DNA of 64,000 bases from Pithys albifrons albifrons (taxonomy: Eukaryota > Chordata > Aves > Passeriformes > Thamnophilidae): NCBI RefSeq assembly GCF_047495875.1, contig NC_092459.1, forward strand, positions 16,787,795 to 16,851,794, given 5' to 3'. The position numbers and the translations under genes are program-made. The notes below the pieces were generated by a model, which had not been told where the DNA came from, ran no database searches, and saw only the letters and a list, made by a program, of their open reading frames with translations. Shown in pieces: positions 12,381-24,545 of the stretch; within the stretch, counting starts at the first letter, position 1; every line of letters begins with the position of its first letter.

Positions 12381-12882
12381 TTCTTAAATGAAGTAAAAAA
12401 TTGCAAGTGGGAAACAGACATCATTCAGAAGCACTGCTGCAGGAATGGTGGCTGTACATACTGGCTTGTAACAACAATACGCTGATGGTGTGTTTAATTC
12501 ACCAGACAGTCCGAGTCTGCTGAGAGTCAAGGATGAATGACAGAAAACTGTGTTCCAAGAAGATGCAAAGCCTCAAGAATAACTTGTGTCTTGTTGCACA
12601 CCTCCATGCCTTAGCACTTTATGGTATTGGAGTTCCCATTCTAGGATTAAGAGGTGTGCATCATGTGTGAGGGGAACAGCCTCACTGTTGTTCATGAACT
12701 TCAACCTCTCATGGATATGGAGTGATAATGAACATGTTGCACTGTTCTGTTCAGGGTGTTCTGTGCAGATCCAGACGTGTAGCTAAGCCTGAATGTTGTT
12801 TAGCATGTCACAGAAGAAAGCATGCTTGATGGGGACTGATTCCCCACCCTTATCTGGTAACTGGTGTAGGAAGGATAAAACA
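12381..12882. other. Unassigned sequence
   Basis: No repeat or coding family recognised. Confidence 0.5.
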
Positions 12883-13262
12883 ATAGAATCAGAGAATCAA
12901 TTGGGTTTGAAAAGACCTCCAAGATCATCAAGTCCAACCCTTGGTCCAACTCCAGTCCAGTGACCAGATCATGGCACTCAGTGCCATGTCCAATCTCACT
13001 TTAAAAGCCTCCAGGGATGGTGAATCCACCACCTCTCTGGGCAGCCCATTCCAATGCCTGATTACTTTCTCTGGAAACAATTTTTTTCTGATCTCCAACT
13101 TAAATTTCCCCTGGCAGACCTTATGCCCGTGCCCCCTTGTTCTATTGCTGAGTGCCTGGGAGAAGAGACAAACCCCTACCTGAGTAGAACTTCCCTTCAG
13201 GTAGTTATAGATAGTGTTGAGGTCACCTCTAAGCCTCCTCTTCTCCAGGCTAAACAACCCCA
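12883..13262 (-). mobile_element. CR1 LINE 3' end, 5'-truncated (minus strand)
   Basis: Read on the minus strand it gives the CR1 ORF2 C-terminus ([40 protein letters not shown]) and then the 3' terminus with the GTTGGACTTGATGATCTTGG hallmark and a GATTCTCTGATTCTAT tail at 12883-12900. About 106 codons are open. It is the same subfamily as 4722-5113 and is cut at nearly the same 5' point. Its 5' edge abuts a cluster of alternating inverted repeats and a second CR1 in the opposite orientation. Confidence 0.95.
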
Positions 13263-13312
13263 TAACATGGGGTTGTTATAACCCCATAACCCATGGGGTT
13301 GTATAACCCCAT
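13253..13312. repeat. Alternating inverted-repeat cluster at the CR1-CR1 junction
   Basis: Five copies of an 8-mer in strictly alternating orientation: AACCCCAT at 13256-13263, ATGGGGTT at 13267-13274, AACCCCAT at 13280-13287, ATGGGGTT at 13293-13300 and AACCCCAT at 13305-13312. The first pair extends to an 11-bp perfect hairpin (13253-13263 with 13267-13277, 3-base loop). The first unit is the 5' edge of the minus-strand CR1 itself, so the cluster probably grew from CR1 sequence by fold-back copying. Confidence 0.9.
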
Positions 13313-13315
13313 AAG

Positions 13316-13752
13316 ACAGTGAAGGGCCTTGAGGGGAAGCCATATGGGGAATGACTGAGGGCACTTGGTCTGTTCATCCTGGAGGAGACTCAAGGGAGAC
13401 GTCATTGCAGTTACAACTTCCTTGTGAGGGAAAGAAGACAGATAGGCAGTGACTCTTCTCTGTGATGCCCAATGACAGAACCTGAGGGAATGCCCTGAAG
13501 TTGTGTCAGGGAAGGTTTTGGTTGGATATTAGAAAGAGGTTATTCCCCCAGCGGGTGGCTGGGCACTGGAACAGGCTCCTCAGGGAAGTGGTCACAGCAC
13601 CAAGCCTGACAGAGTTCAGGAAGTGTTTGGATACTCTCAGATATATGGTGTGATTCTTGGGAATGGTCCTGTGCAGGGCTAAGGGTTGGACTTGATGATC
13701 CTTGTGGATCACTTCTAACTCGGCGTATTCTGTGATTCAGTGATTCTGTAAT
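13316..13752 (+). mobile_element. CR1 LINE 3' end, second subfamily (plus strand)
   Basis: Plus-strand CR1 running from a decayed 'cttG.ctgttCa.CCTGGAGgAGActcaaggGagAC' block through the C-terminal ORF2 region to a 3' end with GGTTGGACTTGATGATCCTT and a TATTCTGTGATTCAGTGATT tail near 13724-13752. The reading frame is broken. The 3' sequence (CTTGTGGATCACTTCTAACT) matches the CR1 subgroup of the fragment at 56941-57233 and differs from its inverted neighbour at 12883-13262. Confidence 0.9.
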
Positions 13753-14111
13753 TGCCGGCTTCTCACTGTTCATGTAGGAGGGAAGAGGTGTCTTCTCTGT
13801 GTATGGTTGGGTTTACATGGGCAAATCAGTGTGTCCCACAGTAGGAAGACCCAAACTGGCCTGGAACTGCCAGGACCATGAGTCAACGTGTAAGCTTGTT
13901 TGAGCATGAGCAAGTACTAGATGTAGAAATTACGTGATTGGCACAACACTCCAGTGAGTAAGTCTTGCTAAATGGCCATCCCAGCACAACGATAAAGGTT
14001 CACCACCACTGCTGATATAGTTGGATGGTGCTGCACACCGTTTACTTACCAGTTTTAGGCAATGCTAGCAGAGTGTGTGCCAAGTTTGATGTACAAGGGA
14101 GTACCAAAAGG
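13753..14111. other. Unassigned spacer
   Basis: Nothing recognised between the CR1 tail and the LTR. Confidence 0.5.
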
Positions 14112-14116
14112 CATGC
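14112..14116. repeat. ERVL LTR target-site duplication, left copy
   Basis: CATGC, matched by GATGC at 14653-14657 (4 of 5). Five bases is the usual length for ERVL integration. Confidence 0.55.
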
Positions 14117-14652
14117 TGTACTGGTTTTGGCTGGAATGGGTTTAATTTTCTTCATAGCTACTTGTATGGAGCTATATATTGGATTGGTGACCGAAACAGT
14201 GCTGTTAACACACTGGTGTCTTATCTGTAGCTGAACTGTGCTTGCACAGCATCATATCTTCTCTGTTTGTCATGCTGCTTCACCAGAGAGTAGGCTGGGG
14301 GTGGACAAGGAGTTGGGATGGGACACAGCCAGTACTGCTAATTAAAAGGGTATCCCAGACCATATGGTGTCATGCTCAGCAATGAAATTTAGGAGGGAAG
14401 TTTGCCAGGGCTGCTGTTGCTTTGGGGACTGGCTGATCATTGCTCTGGTGGTGAGCAATTGGGTTTCTTTGCATCACCTGTTTTTCTTGGGTTTGTTTAT
14501 ATTTCTTTCTTTTTAATGTGTTTATTATACTCTCTTTATTTCAACCTACAAGTTCTCTAACTTTTGCACTTTCAGTTCTTCCCCCGTACCTCTGGGAGAA
14601 GTGAGCAAGGGCTGTTTGGCGCTTAGCTGCCTACCAGGGTTAACCCACAACA
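14117..14652 (+). mobile_element. ERVL-type solo LTR (plus)
   Basis: A 536-bp long terminal repeat starting TGTACTGGTTTTGGCTGG and ending GGTTAACCCACAACA, the standard 5'-TG...CA-3' arrangement of avian ERVL LTRs. Internal landmarks in order: TTTAATTTTCTTCATAG near the start, GGGACACAGCC mid-U3, CATATGGTGTCATGCTCAGC before the expected TATA position, and CTCTTTATTTCAACCTACAAG near the 3' end. The TATA-like segment has decayed (GCAATGAAATTTAG), so promoter activity is doubtful. No internal viral region adjoins it, so it is a solo LTR left by recombination. Its U5 subtype matches 37396-37952. Confidence 0.9.
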
Positions 14653-14657
14653 GATGC
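14653..14657. repeat. ERVL LTR target-site duplication, right copy
   Basis: GATGC, 4 of 5 identical to 14112-14116, directly after the terminal CA of the LTR. Confidence 0.55.
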
Positions 14658-17126
14658 CCAGTGTAGTCTGTACAGCATTATATATTTAAACATCAAGAGA
14701 TTACTACAGAAATTTCTAAAACATGTTTCTATATGTACTCTTCGTAAGAAGGAAAACTAATCTCTAAGGAGATAGCTAATGTTTACATATGTAACTGCAA
14801 ACACTGTGCACTCAAAATACTGGGAGCTAAAGGGTCACTGTAGCCATGTATATTAATCTGTAATTAATCCATGCTGCCATGCTGTTAATTTTTCATGGCT
14901 GAGAAGAGACTTTTCTGAGCAGTATAGATTTATATTTGTGGACATTTGAATTTTGTCTTCCCTTATACCTCTTCCTTTTTCCTGTCACGGAAAGAAGAGG
15001 TAATAGTTCCCATCTGGTGAGAAAAATTTTTGTGCAATAGTAGTATTGTTTTTTTTAAAGAGTATAATAAGAACAGGTAGTAAGATAGAAATACAGCTAT
15101 AACCACTTATAACTTTGTTGTGTGATTTCCTTTGAATCCTTTAGGAGCATAAGCACTTGTATTTCTCAGAATTAGGTGGAGGATTTCAGAATTTTAATTT
15201 CAGCTCATTACAAAAAAAAAAAATTAAACCTTGACTTTCTGTATTTACCTATGTACTCTGAAAACTCTGTTAGTAACTCTGAAGTGCTCCTGTGTTACAA
15301 AGGAACAAGCCTGATTTTTGGAATTAGAGACTGCAAAGTATCAGCTGATAGAAACCCAGTCAGGCCATCCAGCACATTCCTGAAGCTGCCAGGACAGGGA
15401 AAGGAAGGCTGAAGTTATGCTGCAGTTGATCAGGGGCTGCAACCAGCCTGATACAGTTTTGAATAGCTTTGAGGCTGTTTCAAGTGGCGTCTGAGACCAA
15501 ACTATGATCCTATGTCAGAGAGACATGAATAACTTCCTGCTTTCTCAGCTGAATATTGAGGATTTTTATTAAAGGAAAGGGAAAAACTACAGCTTGATGG
15601 GAAAAGAAGTATAATTAGTACTCTTTAAAATATCAAGAATATGTGTTCAGCTCTGTTAGATGTACAGTATTAACTGATATTGGTGTCCTGTTTTTTTACA
15701 TATGGCCACAGAGCTGAAAAATACCACCTGTATAAATATATTGCTATCTGAAGAAACAAGATAGGAGGAAAACCAGTATAAAGGAGGTATTATTACTCCC
15801 TTGCTACAAAGAAGATGAAACAAGGAGTCTGGTGACATGCTGAATGTTTGCATACAGCCTGGGCCTGGCACATGGTGTCACAGGTCTGCCTGCTGGGCAC
15901 AGCACCACACAGCTCTGCCTCTACTGGGGGACAAGGAGTGGGGAATCCTGCTTCCCCCTGCTGTTACTCTTTCTTGGCACACCAGGCATGCCCTGTCACT
16001 TCACAGACATAGCAGTTTTGAACAGATGAAACACATGGTCATCAGTAGGAAAGAGTAAGGTTTTCTATGTCTCTCTTATATTGTATATATTTCTAGTACA
16101 CTTATTACTGTAGCCTGGTGATCTGTGTTGAGCAGTAAAATTATTTTACGTTTTTGTTGTTCAATATGGTTAACTTTTCCTGGAGTGTGAGGTTGTTAAA
16201 TGAAGATTGAGCTGGTGAGACAAGCACTGTGTATTTCCATCTATAAGATCCAACCATGGATGGCAGAAACTAAATTTTCTTTTCCAGAAGTGCTTACACA
16301 GCTAACTCTCAACTATTAACCAGGTGTGACTGAAGTAGCACTGACTGAATTTTGGGGAGCTTCCAACAGTAGTGCAGTAGGTGGATTCCATTGTATTCAG
16401 CTCTGTTCAAATAAGCATAATTTATATTTTAGTAGTATTAGCTATTTCAGAGCTAACTAATGTTCATCTGAAAAATGTGCCATGCTGTGAAGATCATGAC
16501 AATCTGCTGTGAGAGACATTTACCTGTAAGGTCCAAGGAGGCAAGTTGTATCTAGTCCAAGAGCATTGTCAGAAGTTGGAGTGACATGGAGGAGGAGCCT
16601 GATGGTGCTGGACAGGGAAAACATGAATATCATTTAAGTATCTGCATAATTTTCTATGAATTTCACTCTTGTTGCCCCAAGATAGCCTTTTCTATGTCCC
16701 TGAGTGCACCCAATGTGTGGAGATAGTTGTATCCTCTCTACCCTCATTTTATATCAATGTATTTTGCATTAAAATATTAATCTACTGCATATCACAGTTA
16801 CTGAAGAAACAGCACATTAATCACAAGCCAAGCAAGGGCTGCAGGGAATGGCTGCCTGTTTGGCACTGCCTGCCCTCAGCGTGCCAGCCCTCTGTTCCAC
16901 TTAAGCCTGACAGCCCAATGTCAACCACATGTCCAAGTGGTGATCGGGGGACACATCCAAATCCACCAGAGCCATCTTGTGGTATTTTGAATAGAAACTG
17001 AGCTTACAGATGGAGTTGAGGTGTTCTGCTGCTCCTCTCTAAAATGATGTGTGTTCTATGATGTTTTTAGAAATGTAATTTTGAGACCTTCCTCCTCACT
17101 TTTTAAATGTTTTTATTATGCTTGGT
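14658..17126. other. Unassigned sequence
   Basis: AT-rich with GC-richer patches at ~15850-16020 and ~16840-16990. No exon or repeat family recognised. A 12-base A run lies near 15212-15223. Confidence 0.5.
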
Positions 17127-17127
17127 G

Positions 17128-17159
17128 TTTTGTTTGTTTGTTTGTTTGTTTGTTTGTTT
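17128..17159 (+). repeat. (TTTG)n microsatellite
   Basis: About eight tandem TTTG units, followed ~40 bases on by a 14-base T run (17196-17209). Confidence 0.95.
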
Positions 17160-17209
17160 CTAGAAAACCAGTTCAGGTCCGGATCAGGTTTGGTCTTTTT
17201 TTTTTTTTT

Positions 17210-19248
17210 GGATAAGGAACTAAGAGACCACATATGCATCTCACATAATTTCTGTATTTGACTTCCCAAATATTGTTTTGCCTTTAACAGTGATCAAGGT
17301 ATGTTGAAGCCGAATTACTTTCTCAAATCAATAGGACATTCTTCAAGAACTTAGGGCATTACTGACATAATTTTGGAAATACTTTGTTACATTGCCTGTG
17401 GAAATCTTTCTGAGCAAACCTGGATTCATTCTCTAGTGCTGTCACTCAATGCCTCAAAACCCATGTGTCCAAGGTAAGAGCTGGAAAACCTTTTTATTGC
17501 CATTTGTGTAAAAACAGATTTTACATTGATGTAAGAAGGTGACTAAGAACCTTCTGAGTTTGAGTCTGAAGATCATTTTGCCAAGGTGAAGGCACAAAGT
17601 ACTGGAAACAAAATTGAATGGCAGATTTGTGTTGGTTCTGTACCAACAGTAATTTTGGCCATGGTAAGCAATCATTTGAACCAAAGGAATCCTGTCACTA
17701 GCAAAATGCCGAAGGCATAGGAACAGAACCAATTCATTGGTGTCCTTAGAACTTAGCCTTTGGCGTTGTATTAACGGGCCACATCTTAGCAGCAAACGGC
17801 TTCCTTCGTGGTGCTCACTTGTGCACTACTTGTCCAGCTGTACACGTAACTATTTCCAAGAAAATTTTAATGTGTCTGCAATATGTTCAGATCTGCTGGG
17901 ATGTAAGATAAACCCCTGCATTTGTGATGTAAGAGCTCAATATAATAACACACCAAGTCAGTATGACCTACTGCAGTGTAAATGCTTCATTTTCTGTGTT
18001 CTATGGGGAAATAGAATGTACTCCGACTGAAGATTTTTTAAAATCAAAGCTATGTCAGCGGCATTTCTTGCCATGAGCTTGGTGTTCTGTATTACAGATA
18101 CCTTCACTTAGTTGGTGAATTGTAGCAGTCTGCAAAAACTGAGAGGTGTAATATTTGGTGTAGTCGGTTGTTGAACGCTTGGCTTTATGTGTCAGCAATA
18201 GTTTATAAAACATTCTCTTCAACATTTTTAAAGGTACTGCTACATTTTTTTACTTAGAGGAACCATTTTTATGGAACATCAGTGGTTATAATGAACAGAG
18301 CTTTTGTCAATACCAGGAAGAAGAGAATTGAAAGCAGTGGCAATATAATTTAGAGGTTATGTGATTCAATGTTATATGAGAAAACATGTTTTTATATGGT
18401 CTGTGTTTCATCTGTGATGTGAACAGAGACCAGTGAATTGGTTACTTGCTACTTTAACATTTGTATGTATATTTGCACTCATTAAAAGGCTAAAAATCAC
18501 AGCCATCTTTATTTCAGTGCTCTAATTACACAGATGCAGGTGTCCACACTACTGTCTCTCATGCACACACATAAATGTATAAGGAGTAGCTTTAATTACA
18601 ACATGACAAAGAAAAGCTTTTTCTGGTGGCATGTCTAGTTCAATTAAAAAGCAAAAGCTTCTGCTTCTAATTGTTTCTATTAAGATCTGTTCATTTTTCT
18701 CATTTAGGGCACCAAGAAGAACTTGGGGATTGAAACGTGCCTTTTAAATAGTTTGTAAACTGCTTGTTCTTAAATTGACTTCTAACACTATTAGTTTATG
18801 AGGAAATGGGATTTAGTTTTTTTGATTGTTTTGGTTCTCAATGAACATTTAAAACTTGGATAGCATTTCTATAGTAACCAAATTATATTTTATGCCATGT
18901 AAACAAAGTTGTAAAGAGTCATACATTACACATGGCTCTGGTGGTAGCAACATAAAGCTAATATCAGTAAATGAGAGAATGGGAAACCAGTTGCCTACTT
19001 TTTCTAGTGTGCAATCAGTGAAAGCGTCTCTGTGATGGGCAATTACCTTAACTGCCTGCCTAAAGCAGCAGCGAGTTGCATGATCAGTCCAATGCACAAG
19101 ATTATACCCTCCCCACTACTTGATAAAGAAATTCAGTCTGCACTGATCGCTATCATGTAATTCCAGTGTACTGCTTTTAAATTTGTTAAGAAGCAAAAAG
19201 AGAACTAACATAACCCGGTTAGAAAGCAATGGAAAAAAATAATATTTC
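17210..19248. other. Unassigned AT-rich sequence
   Basis: No repeat or gene recognised. A 113-codon minus-strand frame at 17454-17795 has no motif and no supporting context. Confidence 0.5.
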
Positions 19249-19475
19249 AATCATCACAGACCAGCACAGGCTAGAAGGGACCTTTAAAAGATCATCCAGT
19301 CCAACCTTTAGAGGGAAAGGCAACCTCAATGAGATTATCTAGTGCCCTGTCGAATTGCATTTTGAAAACTAGTATCAAGAACTCAAACACAGAATTCCTG
19401 TTGCAGGTAGTGTACCACAGAGTGATATGGTGATTGCTTAGAATCAGACTGTAAAATCTTTCTCTTTCTGCTGAA
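19249..19475 (-). mobile_element. CR1 LINE 3' end, old and diverged
   Basis: On plus it reads ATCATCACAGACCAGCACAG, AGAAGGGACC and AAAGATCATCCAGTCCAACC, the reverse complement of the CR1 3' terminus. CR1-like sequence continues to about 19475 with many substitutions. No open frame survives. It is among the more diverged CR1 pieces here. Confidence 0.8.
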
Positions 19476-20195
19476 AAATCTCAGATATTTTCATTCATTT
19501 GCAATAATTTTATTTAACTGATTTGACTTTGTTCCAGTTGCAATAGATAAAAATAAAGTGTCCTACTTAAAATAATTTATAATACAGGATATCTCCTTGT
19601 AGTTGTGTTATTTCTAGCAAAATGAATCAAGAGCATTCCTAATTCTTTGTTTCAGCCTGTGCTGTTTAGTAATCTGTGAGGGAAGAAAGCCAAATAAACA
19701 GCTGGCATGTTTTAGCGGTTACTACGAGCTTCTCTCTTGGCTGTCTCTGTCAAGTATGAGGGATTGCCTGGTGAATTTAAAGGCAGGGCTGAGTGCCACA
19801 CATTCTCATCTTACACTTTGACTCTGCTGTTACACTGAACAGTTCTGGCACAAAGGAGCTCTGCAAGCAGCGTGACTGCTCGTTGGTGGGAGTGAACCGT
19901 CTCCAGGGCCAAACACACACATCTCATAAAGACTGTCACAAACCTTTGCCATTGTAGGACCTCTTTCTCTGGCCGAAGTCACTGAAGGAAATACATGTAT
20001 TCATAAGAAGAAGAGAAGTAACATCCCTTTATACTTCAAAAAGGCAAAGGCATTGTGCACTTTTTGGGTGATGGTGAAGCAGGTGTAAAATGGGTATCAG
20101 TCATAATAAAGAACAACTGGTGGTGGGGGTGCGGTATGAGGTGTTGCAGTGAAGAAGTTTGTTTCATTACCAAGAATGACTTTTCCAACAAAATA
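19476..20195. other. Unassigned sequence
   Basis: Nothing recognised. 19650-19950 is less AT-rich than the flanks but shows no convincing exon. Confidence 0.5.
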
Positions 20196-20345
20196 AAAAT
20201 TAGACTTAATTAATATTCATGAATTAGCATGCATTGTAATTGCAGACAATGGAACATTTACACAGTGTAGCAATCAATATGCAGAATGTTATTGATTATT
20301 TTCATTCTATCTTCCATAATTTCTATTTTAATGTTTTCAGTTTCA
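20196..20345. promoter_or_regulatory. Candidate conserved non-coding element (homeodomain/POU-like sites)
   Basis: Dense AT-rich motifs of the kind common in vertebrate developmental enhancers: TTAATTAA palindrome (20206-20213), ATTCATGAAT palindrome (20215-20224), GAATTAGCATGCATTG with the ATGCAT core (20229-20234), TGTAATTG, and CAATCAATATGCAG further on. This is inferred from motif style only. Conservation cannot be assessed from one sequence. Confidence 0.3.
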
Positions 20346-23300
20346 GTCTCTAGTAACTGAGAAGATCAATATTACTTTATTGCCTGAGTGTGGTTTTAAA
20401 AAACATCACCAATATTGAATTAATTAACACCAATGAATTGCACCGATTCACTTTCATAATCCTATTCCTATCTGAAAGTATTTTATCTCCCTTTATCCCT
20501 CTTCTTCTGTCATAGTATCTCAACTGGTTGCCTCTTCACTTCACTTGAGGAACTAGTCTTGAGTTGCACAATGCTGTGAAGTCAACTCTGCCATTTGAGA
20601 AGTGAGGCACTACTCTGAATTTGTAATGATTTATATTTTTTAGTGAATACAAATTTACACAAATTGCTTAATTGAATACAGTAAAAATTAGATTTATTCA
20701 GTGGTTGTTTAGAGGGTTGTATCATGGTTAGCATGAGGTGGTTCCGCATCTCCCTGTGGTGTGTAGTTGTTATTTGTAATCCTCATATTAAGCTATGAGG
20801 TTTAACAAAGCCTAAGTGTTACCTTTGGAGTACTGTTTGGCTGTGTGTCTTTTCATTTTTGTGGCAGATCTTTTCACACAGCATTTCATAGCTCTAGAAA
20901 TTTCTGTTTAATTTAAGTTGCTGGTTGTAATGCAGTGCACAATATCCAGATCCCAGATCTCAACTTTGTTCTTCCTGGTCCTTATGTCATTAATGATCTC
21001 CTCTCTTTAGATAACTCTGTGCTTTTTGTAACGGTTTTATAGATCAACATAATAACTCAAGTCTTATGTCCAGCAGCTGTAAATTTTCAGCTCAGGCTTC
21101 CTGTCTTTACAATTTAAATTACATTTAAATGTGGGGGTTTCTGTGCTTCTTTGTCAGATTCTGAGTCTGGTGTAAATGTCCATACCTTTATATAGACCTT
21201 GTCTTCAGTTTGTGCTGAGTGAATCCTAGTTCAGGAAACTTGATAGTACATCAACTTAATTGCAGTTACACTTCAGAACATTATAAAGCAATGCATACAT
21301 ATAGTTGCATACAATACCTTCCTACATAAAGACTTTAAAGACACAGGTAATAATTTTTGAATGTGATAATTTAGTTATCTAAAACCTCTCAATTCTAAGT
21401 GTTATATTCTTATTCACATGTCTATGTACACAATCTTAATCTAAAAAGTTATAGATTCATTTAGACATGAAGTGTAAAAATAGTGGCAGCACTGCAGCCA
21501 GTGCTCAGAGTGTGGCTTATTTCAGAACTGCCTGCTCTTTGTACCCTAATCCACGCTGTTCTAAAGTCTTTTACCTGTAAATCTCCTTTTAGCCATCCCT
21601 CAGCCCCTAATGAACTCTGGTAAGTGTGATTAGTCATCTGCCTTTTATACTGTTGGTAATAAATTTATTTCCCAACTTAATTAAAATGTACATATACAAT
21701 ATCTTTCTGAGTGCTGGGATACAGGGCATCTAATACTAGAATTGTACATTTCTTTTTACCGTCTGATTCCTTTTTACTTATTCTGGTGTCACTCTTCATT
21801 TCATTAATTTTTCATTTTCTGCCTCCAGGAAAGTTCTCTCTGATTCTGGCATGTTTCCCTCTTTCTCCCTAGTGAGCATACTTGAGACAAAGAAATCTTT
21901 TAGCTTTGCAGCACTCTGTGCCTCATCTGTCAGCAACTCGCCTGCATCCATCACAGAAAGAGACTACAGTCTCCCTCAAAATCTCCTGATCCTTATCTAT
22001 TTGTAAAACCTCTTGTCTGTCCTTCTACCATTGAGTAGAATTGTTTTAAAAAATCTGTTTTATTGTGGTGCTTTTTTTTTACTCTTTTAACAGATGTCTC
22101 AATTATAGCAAGAGTAGTATTTGACTACTACTTGGAAGCACAATCATGGGAGGAAAAAGAAAACATATAGTTAACAGCTGCAAAAGTCTTCAGGACTATA
22201 TCCTCCTGTAGATTTTACACAAAACATTCTTTGACTTTTCTGCAGCAGCAGAAGGCTTGCCTTTTATTAAACAAAAAAGCTGAAGTACACATAGTGCACA
22301 GTTTACTGTAATGGCAGCTCAGCCCCTCTGAATTGCCTCAGATACACTGAAGATCACTGAAGAATGGTGTAAACAGCTTCTACTGGTTTGCATCAGGTGA
22401 GCTTATCATTTGCCACAATCTTTCATGCAACCAGTGAAACCAAAAATGTGTTAGTTGGCCAAAGAGTTGAGTGAGGCTTAGAATCCCAATTGTGAATGTT
22501 AGCTACTAATGATGACAAAGGGAAGAGATGGACTGAATGTACCCTGGCTGTGAACAGTGGCCAGTTATGTTAAATTGTCTGCCTCTGCAAGAGTGTGAAC
22601 ATGAACAATTTTTAGATTTCAGATGAAGAGACAAGATGCACCAATGGATTTCAGGCTTGTTCAAAAAATTCTTTCCTATCAGCAAGCTCAGTTTTGCTAG
22701 TGCAGTCTGAAGTAGTGTACCAAGCAGTGTTTGGGCAAGTGCTCATGTATTTTGCATAATGGATGAACAATTCAGGATTAATATGTAAATTGTCAGTATG
22801 AAACTAAAAAGAATAGCCTTTATTTTCAAAAGGTTCTCATGAGTCACATGAATGGACTTCAGCAGAGCCCTTATAAGAGTTGTCATTGTCTTCTCTGTAA
22901 AAAATTCCTGAGCGGAGCAGACCTAGAGGAGACAACCTTTAAGTGATATTAAATTAGTTACATTTGACTCTTTAATAAATATTGTCATTTTTGTTAGTTT
23001 TTCTGTCAAAGGCATTTGGTCTTATCTTGTGGACAAAGGTGTCAGTGCCTAGTGTAAGCTAGGGTAGACAAATACAGATAGGAATGCAGTCCTGGCTGTA
23101 AGGAACTAGGAGTGCAGGTACTGTATAGCAGGTAAAAGGCACATGAATGGGGAAGTGCAAGCAAGCTGGGAGACATTTAAGGTCAGTGTTGCAAGCAGTG
23201 ATCACACAGATCACATATAGGGCTGCTTTTTAATATTTGTCAAGGTTTTGCTCGAGCATCACCACAAACGGAAGACTCAAGGATCAATCAGACATGCAAT

Positions 23301-23845
23301 TATACAGCTTTGCAAATGTTAACAGGAAACAATAACGTACAAAAGACAACCCAGAGGAAATGTCAGTGTGTTAGAAAACTGAGCTGTTGCATGGTGGAGA
23401 CTCACATTTTTACTTCAGAACTCTTTTTTCCAGGCAAGAAAAGCCTATGTGGCACTAGCCACAATTTCTTGTTGTCTCCTAGATCTTACATATCTAAATA
23501 CTCATTATCACTGTTACATAATATGGTTTTGATTAACTGATGTCATCATCTTAGACTTGAATTTTCCAATTCTAATCTAAGATTTTTGCTCAGATCTCTT
23601 AGCTACCAACCCAGTTATATTCTCAGATAATGCAGTCTTTTATTTAAGAATATACTGAGGTACATTGGAATATATTTCTATTATATACCATTGCATGTTC
23701 TAATGAATAAGTATAATAAGTATAGTTAATCTTCACCCTCAAACCGTCCTGACAATTTCTAAGCCTAAAATCATGTTCAGAACATATCTAGTGTCTCCAA
23801 AGTGGACATTTTCCTAAAGACTTTCTATTTCCAGATTTTGAATTA
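20346..23845. other. Unassigned AT-rich sequence
   Basis: About 3.5 kb with no recognised repeat, exon or RNA gene and only short open frames. Confidence 0.5.
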
Positions 23846-24545
23846 CAGAATCACAGGATAGTTATGTCTGGAAGGGACTTCTGGGGGTATGCTCCCATCT
23901 ACCTCATCCGAGCAGGGTAAGCTCGAACAGGTTTCTCAGGGTTGACAAACAAACCTATGGCCCAGGTTTCTCCAGGTTCTCAAGGTTGTGTTTGGCTGGA
24001 CTTTCAATGTCTCCATAGATGGAGACTCTACAACTCTCTTTCTATATTCTGCCCATTTATTTTCTTTTATGTGGTACTGGATATGACTGAAAAGAGTCTG
24101 TCTCTCTCTTCATTGCATGTCCCCATTAGGCACTTACACACACACTGATAACATGCCCCTGTGTTCTCTGTTTCCCAGGCTAAACAATCCCAGCTCTCAG
24201 CCTCTCCTTGTACAACAGATGCTCCCCTCTATTCATTGTCTTTGTGGGCTTCTGCAGGACTTTATGTCCACATCTTTCTTGTACTGAGGAGCCCAGAACT
24301 GGATACAGCACTCCAGGACTGGCCTCACCAGTGCTTTGTAGAGGAGAAGGATCACTTCCAACAAACTCCTGGCAATATTCTTTGCCTTTTTCCCCCCAAG
24401 TGTGCATTGCTGACTCCTGGTCAACTTGTCCAGCAGGAGCCTTGGATCTTTCTCTGCAAAGCAGGTTTCCACGCAGTCAGCTCCTTGGCTTTTCTAATGC
24501 CTGGCTGTAGGAATTTGCATTTCCCAGGTGATCAAGTCCTGCTTG
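23846..24545 (-). mobile_element. CR1 LINE, ~700-bp 3' portion (minus)
   Basis: Begins ATTACAGAATCACAGGATAG, the reverse complement of the CR1 tail, then GAAGGGACTTCTGGGGG. Further in, the minus-strand translation keeps the CR1 segment after the RT core: SQQC near 24410 and a block around 24280-24340 reading [13 protein letters not shown] and FWAPQYKKD. Frames are interrupted and the catalytic domain lies beyond the truncated 5' end. The long plus-strand frame at 24161-24571 is only the antisense of this element. Confidence 0.9.
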
